64,000 bases of DNA from Rhodospirillales bacterium (lineage in GTDB: Bacteria > Pseudomonadota > Alphaproteobacteria > Micavibrionales > Micavibrionaceae): assembly GCA_020638285.1 (NCBI GenBank), contig JACKIV010000001.1, forward strand, positions 62,001 to 126,000. Reading direction: 5' to 3'. The translations under genes were made by a program, and so were the position numbers. This document shows, piece by piece, positions 1 through 7,043 of the stretch (position 1 is its first letter; each line of letters starts with the position of its first letter). Under the pieces are notes generated by a model. It did not search any database and had not been told where the DNA came from. It saw nothing but the letters and a program-made list of their open reading frames with translations.

Positions 1-1
1 C

Positions 2-1297
2 ACACGCCTGCGTCAGGTCATTTTGAATCTGGTCAACAACGCTATCAAATTTACGCCCAAAGGAGGGGTCACCATTCATGTTCGACGCTCGGGCATAGAA
101 TATTTGCCGGGTGGTGGAGTGCGTCATACCTTGTATTTCGATGTGCAGGATACCGGAATCGGGATTTCACCGGAGGCGCAGAAAAATCTGTTCAATCCGT
201 TCTCTCAGGCCGATTCCAGCATCGCGCGCAAATATGGCGGGACGGGGCTTGGCCTTGCGATCTGCAAGCGGCTGGTTCAGGCCATGGGCGGCACGATCGG
301 CGTGTCCAGCACCTTGCGCGAGGGCAGCACATTTTATTTTACGGCGGCGCTTTCGCAAGGAAATATCGCAGATCGGACAGATCCGGACGATAAGGCATCC
401 TCTGTCGGCAAACCGGAGCGCGTTCTGCGAGTCCTGATCGTTGACGACAATGTCATCAACCGAAAAGTTCTGACCGGCTTGGTCGAACGGGCGGGGCACC
501 GTACCGAATCCGCATCGGATGGAGAAGAAGCTCTGCACAAGGCGGCCGAGAGGCGCTATGATCTGATCCTGATGGATATTGAAATGCCGGGGATGACCGG
601 GGATGCTGCGGTGCAGGCCTTGCGCATTTTGCCGGATCCGAAAGTTTCGGCAACGCCTGTTATTGCCTTGACCGGAAACGTGCGGGACGAAGACGTCAAA
701 CGATATTACGAGGCAAACATGAACGGATTTCTGGCCAAACCCATCGACCCTGCGACTTTGGATAAAGTACTCCAGAACGCCCAGAAGGGAATTTTCGACA
801 ATCCGGTGCGCGTGGCCGCGCCAATGCAAGGTGATCCTTTGACCGAAGAGGATTTAAGCGAAGACAGTTTTGCCCATGCCGCCGCGCACATGGAGAGAGA
901 AGAGATGGAGAATGCTCAAAGACCCACGCATCAGGGCGTCCCTGTTTTTGATGATTCCCAACTCCGGAATCTGCGCTCGGCTCTGGGACCAAACCAGATC
1001 AACGAGCTTTTAGACGGTGTCATCGAAAAGGCGTTGGAAATCATCGGAGGGCTGGAACAGTCTCTGGAAGACAAAAGCGCTGCATCGGTCGGGGCGCGCG
1101 GGCATGAACTCAAGGGCATGGCCGGGAATTTTGGCCTGACAGAGCTGAGCCGTTTGTCTACCGACATTGAAAAAGCGGGACGTGCAGGCGATCTTGAGGC
1201 CGCCGCGCCTTTGATCGCGCGTTTGCCGGAGGCGTGCGCATGCGCCCGGACGGCGCTTAAATCCTGGGCGGCAGCGGGTGGTCCGGCGGAGAATTAA
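2..1297 (+). CDS. Hybrid sensor histidine kinase, C-terminal part (HATPase-REC-Hpt)
   Basis: The gene runs off the left edge: the frame is open from base 2 and begins inside the N box of a histidine-kinase ATPase domain (RLRQVILNLVNNAIKF). The ATP-lid motifs DTGIGI and YGGTGLGLAI follow. A receiver domain comes next, with the acidic pair in LIVDDN, the phospho-acceptor Asp in LMDIEMPG (about 184 residues after the TTG at base 23), ALTGN and the conserved Lys in FLAKPI. The C-terminus is an Hpt domain with the phospho-transfer His in GHELKGMAGNFG. This is the BarA/ArcB-type phosphorelay layout. Sensory and dimerisation parts lie outside the window, so the signal is unknown. No cognate output regulator is adjacent. 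Confidence 0.93.
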   Translation, partial: TRLRQVILNLVNNAIKFTPKGGVTIHVRRSGIEYLPGGGVRHTLYFDVQDTGIGISPEAQKNLFNPFSQADSSIARKYGGTGLGLAICKRLVQAMGGTIGVSSTLREGSTFYFTAALSQGNIADRTDPDDKASSVGKPERVLRVLIVDDNVINRKVLTGLVERAGHRTESASDGEEALHKAAERRYDLILMDIEMPGMTGDAAVQALRILPDPKVSATPVIALTGNVRDEDVKRYYEANMNGFLAKPIDPATLDKVLQNAQKGIFDNPVRVAAPMQGDPLTEEDLSEDSFAHAAAHMEREEMENAQRPTHQGVPVFDDSQLRNLRSALGPNQINELLDGVIEKALEIIGGLEQSLEDKSAASVGARGHELKGMAGNFGLTELSRLSTDIEKAGRAGDLEAAAPLIARLPEACACARTALKSWAAAGGPAEN

Positions 1298-1333
1298 CCC
1301 CTTTTTACCCTTGTACGAACGAGTTGTGTTAGG

Positions 1334-1726
1334 ATGAAAGCGATGGACGAGACTTCTTCGAAAACGGACGCCGACCTTCTCCGCAAAGGGTGGAATTCTG
1401 CCCCGCGCCTGCCCGTTCTGTTCAAACCCGATGATATCGACATTGTTGCCAGCAAAAAGGCCGGGGAGGTCTATTTTTACCATGCCGGAGAGCTGCCGGG
1501 TGCGGTGGAAGGGCTCGAATACGACCATGCGGATCACAGCGTGATTGTGTGTTTTGCAGACGGACGAAAGATGGATCTGGGGGTTAAAATCCAGTCTCTG
1601 GTCCGCGGGGCGGTCGAATCTGCCTCTGAAATCATGCTCTCCCGGACCGAAAACCGGCGGATTTTGAGTGAAACCATTGCTCCTGTGCTTCATTTGAACA
1701 CAGGGCAACGCCATGATAGAAAATGA
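1334..1726 (+). CDS. Hypothetical protein, paralog of the next gene
   Basis: A soluble protein of about 130 residues that I cannot assign to a named family. The ATG nine bases downstream (1343) may be the true start, because AGGA at 1331-1334 is then well spaced. The central segment DIDIVASKKAGEVYFYHA, followed by LEYD, DGRKMDLG and VLHL, lines up with VDIVVSDIGKVAVYHS, LEFD, DGDARDFG and LIVHR of the protein encoded at 1826-2218. The two therefore look like diverged tandem copies. It follows the sensor kinase by about 36 bp on the same strand, so co-transcription is possible. No signal peptide or membrane segment is visible. Confidence 0.7.
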   Translation: MKAMDETSSKTDADLLRKGWNSAPRLPVLFKPDDIDIVASKKAGEVYFYHAGELPGAVEGLEYDHADHSVIVCFADGRKMDLGVKIQSLVRGAVESASEIMLSRTENRRILSETIAPVLHLNTGQRHDRK

Positions 1727-1825
1727 TTTTTTGATGAATATCCTTGCCAAGTTTGCAAGGGGCTTGCGCAATCGGCTAAGATGAAGGCATAGATTGAAGG
1801 GCGTGGACAGAAAGGTTTGAATCCC

Positions 1826-2218
1826 ATGCCCCAAAATCCAGAAGACCCGGGAGTCCGGGAAAACCGTTCGGCAGACGTGCTGGCAGACGAATCGGAAACG
1901 ATGCTGTCGACCCAGCTGGAAACCGAAGTTGGCGATCCCACCTTCAAGGTCGATATTGTGGTCAGCGACATCGGCAAGGTTGCCGTTTACCACAGCAGGC
2001 CCTTTCGCAAGAAACTTGCGTGGCTTGAATTCGATCTGGAGACCCGGCGCATGGCGTTCATCATGGATGACGGCGATGCGCGGGATTTCGGGGCGCCGGT
2101 GCCAGGGCATCTGGCAAAGAATATGCAGAACGCCCATCAGGTTCTGATGGTCCTTCTGGACGAAGCGGGTGAGCCCAAGGCTGGTCAGTATTATCCGCTG
2201 ATCGTCCATCGGAGCTGA
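1826..2218 (+). CDS. Hypothetical protein, paralog of the preceding gene
   Basis: A protein of about 130 residues. An in-frame TTG exists at 1817, but the ATG at 1826 sits 10 bases after AAAGG (1811-1815) and is preferred. The N-terminal 35 residues are acidic and probably disordered (many E and D). The rest aligns with the preceding protein over the block VDIVVSDIGKVAVYHS to PLIVHR. Function unknown. The pair may be an alphaproteobacterial small-protein family tied to the upstream phosphorelay kinase, but only position supports that. Confidence 0.72.
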   Translation: MPQNPEDPGVRENRSADVLADESETMLSTQLETEVGDPTFKVDIVVSDIGKVAVYHSRPFRKKLAWLEFDLETRRMAFIMDDGDARDFGAPVPGHLAKNMQNAHQVLMVLLDEAGEPKAGQYYPLIVHRS

Positions 2219-2260
2219 AAAACGGAGATCGGGATTGTGTCAAACGCGGAGGGAGAAAAA

Positions 2261-2419
2261 ATGACGGGTGATGCGCTGAAGAGCTTTTTGGCAAATGAGG
2301 GACTTCTTCCGAACGGGCGCAATTGCGCTGCCTTGACCGGGGCATCCAACTTTGATCCGACGACGCGGTCCGTGCCCGTCGGGCCGGGTATTCAGGGGCC
2401 GAGCCTCGATCTGGCCTGA
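2261..2419 (+). CDS. Small hypothetical protein (52 aa)
   Basis: The frame is open from a GTG at 2237, but ATG 2261 has a strong ribosome-binding site (GGAGGGAG, six bases upstream), giving a 52-residue product. The sequence is rich in Gly, Pro and Asn, has one Cys, and ends in PGIQGPSLDLA. No family is recognised. It lies 42 bp after the preceding gene and is followed directly by a good intrinsic terminator, so it is probably the last gene of the unit starting at 1334. Confidence 0.55.
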   Translation: MTGDALKSFLANEGLLPNGRNCAALTGASNFDPTTRSVPVGPGIQGPSLDLA

Positions 2420-2450
2420 TAAGGGTCTAAGAAAGACCAGAGATTCAAGA

Positions 2451-2479
2451 GGCCGGGGTGGATTCCCCGGCCTTTGTTT
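2451..2479 (+). terminator. Rho-independent terminator
   Basis: Perfect 8-bp stem GGCCGGGG / CCCCGGCC with a 6-base loop, followed by TTTGTTTA. It closes the rightward unit ending at 2419. rlmE converges on it from the other side; its stop codon lies in the T-tract. Confidence 0.85.
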
Positions 2480-3137
2480 ATGTCTTTGGCATGCCGCGAA
2501 ATCCCGTGGCGACCAGATATTGTTCGGCGCTTTCCTTGCGGCTTGCGGGGGGTTTGATGTGCTGGACCTTTGCAAAAGCGCGTTTGAGATCGGCCAGAAG
2601 CGTATGTTCCGCGCCGCCCTGAAACACTTTGGCCACGAACGCGCCGCCCGGCGCCAGAACCTGCCCCGCGAAATCTGCGGCAGCCTCCACCAGCGCCATG
2701 ATGCGCAAATGGTCCGTAGCCTTGTGTCCCGTGGTGTTGGGGGCCATATCGCTTAATACGAGATCGGCCGGTCCGCCCAGCGCCGCCGACAGGACCTCCG
2801 GCGCGCTTTCCTCCATGAAATCCATCTGAATAAAGTCCACGCCTGGCAGAGGGTCCATGGCCAGAAGGTCGATGGCGACGATCCGGCATCCTCTGGCGGC
2901 GGCCACCTGCGACCATCCGCCCGGCGCCGCGCCCAGATCCACGACGCGCAGGCCGGGGCGTAGAAGAGACGTTTTCTGGTCGATTTCAAGGAGCTTATAG
3001 GCCGCGCGGGAACGCATCCCGTCCGCCTGCGCCCGGCGGACATAGGGGTCGTTGAGTTGACGCTCCAGCCACTGTTTTGAAGAGGTTTTTCGTCCTCTGG
3101 CGGTTTTGACGCGCGTTTTCGGTCCTGTTCGGCTCAT
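2478..3137 (-). CDS. rlmE: 23S rRNA (uridine2552-2'-O)-methyltransferase RlmE
   Basis: A 219-residue protein of normal length for the RlmE/FtsJ (RrmJ) family. It methylates the 2'-OH of U2552 in the A loop of 23S rRNA using SAM, late in 50S assembly. After a basic N-terminus come [11 protein letters not shown] (first residue of the K-D-K-E tetrad), the SAM motif [22 protein letters not shown] (catalytic Asp) and [12 protein letters not shown] (Lys). The start ATG at 3137 gives the typical [17 protein letters not shown] opening. A small gene on the same strand lies about 100 bp upstream. Confidence 0.95.
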   Translation of the reverse strand: MSRTGPKTRVKTARGRKTSSKQWLERQLNDPYVRRAQADGMRSRAAYKLLEIDQKTSLLRPGLRVVDLGAAPGGWSQVAAARGCRIVAIDLLAMDPLPGVDFIQMDFMEESAPEVLSAALGGPADLVLSDMAPNTTGHKATDHLRIMALVEAAADFAGQVLAPGGAFVAKVFQGGAEHTLLADLKRAFAKVQHIKPPASRKESAEQYLVATGFRGMPKT

Positions 3138-3241
3138 CTGGGGCCGCGCTCCTTATCCCGGTCAAACGGAAAACCAGACGCGCACTATACAGAGTTTCTA
3201 TAAGAAACGGGAATAAAAAAGAAAAGCGGGGTTTTTGAGAT

Positions 3242-3523
3242 CTAAACCGTAATGTCCAAAAGCTCGCCGCGCTGGCTTTCGCCCGATTCCCGGCTGGATG
3301 CGCCTGCATTCTTCGCATAGGACACGGAGGTTGATTTTTCAGAAGATTCAGACCTCTCCGCACGCGGAGCCGGGGCGATATCGCGGCCAGACTCGGGTTT
3401 TCCGGGCTCTTCGCGCCGCTGCGGCTTGCGGTCTTCCACGCGGGAGTCGGTCTTTTCCGGCCCTCCCGGCTGGTAAAGCGTTCCAAAGGGCTGCTGAAGA
3501 CCACCTGAAAGAGGACTGACCAT
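3242..3523 (-). CDS. Small conserved-type hypothetical protein (93 aa)
   Basis: Start chosen at 3523 because GGGAG lies nine bases upstream. An in-frame start further out has no support. The product begins MVSPLSGGLQQPFGTLYQ, has a long charged, Pro/Ser/Arg-rich and probably disordered middle, and ends RGELLDITV. Short N-terminal and C-terminal motifs joined by a disordered linker are seen in small alphaproteobacterial proteins of unknown function. No membrane segment is visible. Confidence 0.5.
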   Translation of the reverse strand: MVSPLSGGLQQPFGTLYQPGGPEKTDSRVEDRKPQRREEPGKPESGRDIAPAPRAERSESSEKSTSVSYAKNAGASSRESGESQRGELLDITV

Positions 3524-3810
3524 GTACAAAGCTCCCGGAACGAGAAAAGGGTAACCACGTCGGACACAACCAGAAGTCCGAACACCCCTCAAGGGTAAAC
3601 GGAAATATTTAAGAAGGGATGAATACAGAAAATTTGCCTTAAAAGCCGAACTTTAACCCACTGTAAATCTTTTCCCTGTAGAAGAGCAAGGGTGAGCGTG
3701 AAAAAAAAGAAAAAATCCGGGGTTTTGTCTTTCGGATCCTTTAAGAAAAGTCATTATGTATTTGGCGGATGCAGCAGGGAGGTAAACAATAAAACCGGGG
3801 GATAAGTGTC

Positions 3811-4932
3811 ATGGAAATGACGCGTGAAATGTCGCATGTAACACCAATACTGGTTCAACTCTACGATACGCATCGTCTTTATGCCCTGGCGCGGGACCGG
3901 ACGCCGTCGGCGCGCAATGCGCTGGCCCAGCTTGTCGTTGATCTTCTGGGCAATGAGCTTGCCCCGCGGGAGAGCGAGCTTGTCGCCGATATCCTGATCG
4001 ATCTGATCCGTCAGGCAGAGCGGGATTTGCGGTGCGCTCTGGCCGATCGCCTTGCAATGCTTGACGCGGCGCCCTTGCGGGTGATCCTGCAACTGGCCAT
4101 GGATGAAATTGATGTGGCGCGCCCGGTTCTGGAACGCAGCCCGGTCCTGAGTGAAAGCGACCTGATCTACATTATCAAATCAAAAAGCGCGGAATACTGG
4201 CGCGCGATTGCCCGGCGCGAGGATTTAGGAGGAAATGCGCTGGACGCTCTGGCCGATACGTGCGACCTGCCCACGGCTCAGATCCTTGTCGAGAACAAGA
4301 GCATTCACCTGACGGGGCACGCAGTTGATGTTTTCGGAACCCTGGCCCGGAGATCAGCCAAACTGGCTGGACCGCTTCTTCTTCGTCCCGAAGTTCCCGC
4401 CGATCTTGCCGGAGCTTTGTACAAACTGGTCAGCGAGGGGATTCAAGATCATGTGATGCGCAAATTCGATCTGCCTGAGTCCGTGGTCATGGGTTCTCTG
4501 GACGGTATCCTCAAGGAATTCTCGGGAGATACAGGAGCCTCCGGGCATCCGACCAAGGCCATGATGGACATGGCATACAGTGCGAAAGAGAAAGATCTGA
4601 TTACGCTTCCGGTTATGTTGGAAACACTGGGCCGGGGCCAGATGGCCAGTTTTGTGGCGTTGATGTCCGCTTATGTTGGGATTGCGCCGGAAGTGACGCT
4701 CAGCATTCTGGAACAGTCTTCCGGCGACCGTCTGGCCGGATTGTGCCGGGGCATGGGAATCGACCGGGCGGATTTTCTGGGGATCTTTCGTCTGACCCAG
4801 CGACTCCGCAGTAACAGCGGCGTGACGACCGGGCACGATCTGGCCCGCGCGCAAAGTGCATTTGGGCGGATTGACAAGGCTCAGGGAGAAAAATTTCTTG
4901 AGGCGTGCCGGAGGAGTACGGTTAAGAAATAG
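3811..4932 (+). CDS. DUF2336 domain-containing protein
   Basis: 373 residues, almost entirely predicted helix, with the layout of DUF2336 (PF10098), a family largely confined to Alphaproteobacteria. Recognisable stretches are the N-terminal block around NELAPRESELVADILIDLIR, the repeated short helices in the middle (SESDLIYIIKSK), and a C-terminal helical region. Role unknown; members often sit near signalling genes. ATG 3811 is preceded by a G-rich GGGGGA. The 287 bp upstream (3524-3810) is AT-rich and without a gene, and probably holds the promoter. The gene converges on argD. Confidence 0.85.
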   Translation: MEMTREMSHVTPILVQLYDTHRLYALARDRTPSARNALAQLVVDLLGNELAPRESELVADILIDLIRQAERDLRCALADRLAMLDAAPLRVILQLAMDEIDVARPVLERSPVLSESDLIYIIKSKSAEYWRAIARREDLGGNALDALADTCDLPTAQILVENKSIHLTGHAVDVFGTLARRSAKLAGPLLLRPEVPADLAGALYKLVSEGIQDHVMRKFDLPESVVMGSLDGILKEFSGDTGASGHPTKAMMDMAYSAKEKDLITLPVMLETLGRGQMASFVALMSAYVGIAPEVTLSILEQSSGDRLAGLCRGMGIDRADFLGIFRLTQRLRSNSGVTTGHDLARAQSAFGRIDKAQGEKFLEACRRSTVKK

Positions 4933-4943
4933 AAAGAAAAGCT

Positions 4944-6176
4944 TTATCCCCTCGCGCGCAGTTCCGCAAATGTCCGGCGCAGAATGTCCAGAGATTCTGC
5001 AATCTCGGCAGGGCCGACGATCAAGGGCGGGGTTAGACGAAATGTCTGACCGGACCCGGCCTGCGTGGCCAGAAGACCGTTTTTCTGGGCTGTGGTGAGC
5101 AAGTCCCTGATGTCGTAAACGGTTTCGATTCCTATCAGAAGCCCTACACCCCGAACATCCACGATTTCATTTGTTTCATGACGCAAGGTTTCCAGACCCT
5201 CGCGCAGCAATTTTGCCATCTCCTGAACATGATCCAGAAATCCGGGGCGAGTCAGCTCGCGCAACACGGCGTGCGCGACATGCGTGGCCAGAGGATTGCC
5301 GCCGAACGTCGTGCCGTGCGTTCCTTCAGTAAAATGCGCGGCCACATCGCGGCGGGCCAGAAACGCGCCGACCGGAAAACCGCCGCCCAGCCCCTTGGCA
5401 AGACAGATGATGTCCGGCTCCACCCCGAAATGTTCATAGGCGAACAGGGTTCCCATGCGGCCCATGCCGACCTGAACCTCGTCAAAGACCAGCATCGCGC
5501 CATGCTCGTCGGCCAGTGCGCGCAGCCCTTTGAGAAAATCGGGATCGGCGGGGCGCACGCCGCCCTCGCCCTGCACCGGCTCGATGAAAATCGCGGCGGT
5601 CTTGTCAGAAATAAGCGCCCTGACCGAATCCAGATCGTTGAAGATGGCAAAATGAATGCCGGGCAGATAGGGCTCAAAAAACGGATGGTGCAGGCGTTTT
5701 TCTGTCAGGCTCAGGGCGCCGTATGTCCGCCCGTGAAAGCTCTGGCGGAAACAGATGATCTCATGGGCCTGCGGACCCTTGCGGTCATAGGCCGCCTTGC
5801 GCGCCAGCTTCATCGCGCCTTCCACGGCTTCTGCGCCGGAATTGCAGAAGAAAACCTGATCCAGATGACAACGATCGGCTAGAAATTCGGCACACTCCAC
5901 ACGGGGGCGCGTCACGTAGGTCGCCGGACAGATGATGAATTTTTCCATCTGTTCGGCGCTGGCCTGAATGATGGCCGGGTGGGCGTGCCCGAGCGAGGCC
6001 ACCGCAATCCCGGCGGCAAAATCAAGATATTTCCGTCCCTCGATATCGAACAGGTAACACCCTTCGCCGCGGTCCGGCACAATGGGCCAGAGCGGGTAGG
6101 TGTTCAGAAAGACCTGCTTTGCGCGGGCCAGAAGATCCTGAGTGATGTCTGATGTTTCCGGGGATGTTGTGTTCAT
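4944..6176 (-). CDS. argD: Acetylornithine / succinyldiaminopimelate aminotransferase family (ArgD-like)
   Basis: 410-residue class III PLP aminotransferase. The PLP Lys is K261 in LAKGLGGGFPVG. The cofactor-binding Asp is D232 in FDEVQVG, and FIEPVQGEGG and FFCNSGAEAVEGAMK are the standard family blocks. Most ArgD enzymes transfer the amino group of N-acetylornithine to 2-oxoglutarate in arginine synthesis and also act on succinyl-LL-diaminopimelate. No other arginine gene is adjacent, so a 4-aminobutyrate or ornithine aminotransferase is a possible alternative. It stands alone between convergent and co-directional neighbours. Confidence 0.82.
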   Translation of the reverse strand: MNTTSPETSDITQDLLARAKQVFLNTYPLWPIVPDRGEGCYLFDIEGRKYLDFAAGIAVASLGHAHPAIIQASAEQMEKFIICPATYVTRPRVECAEFLADRCHLDQVFFCNSGAEAVEGAMKLARKAAYDRKGPQAHEIICFRQSFHGRTYGALSLTEKRLHHPFFEPYLPGIHFAIFNDLDSVRALISDKTAAIFIEPVQGEGGVRPADPDFLKGLRALADEHGAMLVFDEVQVGMGRMGTLFAYEHFGVEPDIICLAKGLGGGFPVGAFLARRDVAAHFTEGTHGTTFGGNPLATHVAHAVLRELTRPGFLDHVQEMAKLLREGLETLRHETNEIVDVRGVGLLIGIETVYDIRDLLTTAQKNGLLATQAGSGQTFRLTPPLIVGPAEIAESLDILRRTFAELRARG

Positions 6177-6278
6177 CCTCTCATTGTACCTGTCCCGAAG
6201 GCAGGCGGCAAGGAGTCACGCTGCTGCACAACGGCATAAACAATCTATCCGATTGATTCCGAAGCGCGTTACAGGATT

Positions 6279-6764
6279 TCAGGACGCCAGAGCCGATCCG
6301 GACGGCGAGTCCATAATGACGGGCAGGACCCGGAAGGCCTCGACGGCCACGGCTTTCCATTGGCCGACATGAGTCAGTGCGCCGCTCTTGAGGTCCTCAA
6401 AATACTGCCGGGCCGTTTCATGGTTGCGGTGTTCGGCGAAAGAAACGGCCTGCGCCGGATGGTCGAAAACGCGCACATCGCCTCGAATCAGGCCGCGGGC
6501 GCGCCAGATGTTCAGAGTCCGGTCATCCACACTGTAAACCCCCAGAACCGTATAGGTGCTACCTTTGGAAGAAGAACCCGTTCGCCCCGGAACCATGCCG
6601 TTCCAGACGAAGGCCGGCGCGGCAATGAAGGCTGCCGGGGCTTCGTGCCGGGGCTGGTGCTTGAAAATACGTGTCCCGAACGCGGCGGCGTCCAAGGGGG
6701 CCGCGCCTGCCGCAGAAGAAAGAAACAGAACGGATTTTGTTTCGTGCCGGGATATGTTTTGCAT
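6279..6764 (-). CDS. Hypothetical protein (161 aa)
   Basis: Supported by a near-perfect Shine-Dalgarno (AAAGGAGG, five bases before ATG 6764). The 161-residue product has an Ala-rich N-terminal third. A more ordered C-terminal half has Trp and Tyr residues (STYTVLGVYSVDDRTLNIW, FAEHRNHETARQYFEDL). No family is recognised. It is transcribed away from the pilin-like cluster at 7044, so the 279-bp AT-rich gap 6765-7043 probably holds divergent promoters, although I could not place convincing boxes in it. Confidence 0.65.
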   Translation of the reverse strand: MQNISRHETKSVLFLSSAAGAAPLDAAAFGTRIFKHQPRHEAPAAFIAAPAFVWNGMVPGRTGSSSKGSTYTVLGVYSVDDRTLNIWRARGLIRGDVRVFDHPAQAVSFAEHRNHETARQYFEDLKSGALTHVGQWKAVAVEAFRVLPVIMDSPSGSALAS

Positions 6765-7043
6765 GGCTGCCTCCTTTAACTTTACATCTTATGTTAAGTG
6801 TTTTTTAAGGATCTCGTCAAATTTTGATCAATAAATCGTTAAGAAGTGAAGGGGCGACCTGTTCATTTGCGGGTGCAACCTGTTAGGAAAATCAAATTTT
6901 AACAAAGGTTTGATACGATACTTTGTTAAGGCTTTGAGGGGTATGAGACTCCTTTCCAGATTTTTAATAAAATTTTATGTAATCTGCCCGTACACTGGTT
7001 TTCAAGGGAGAATCTATCCGGAAAACGGGGTTGGACATACGAC

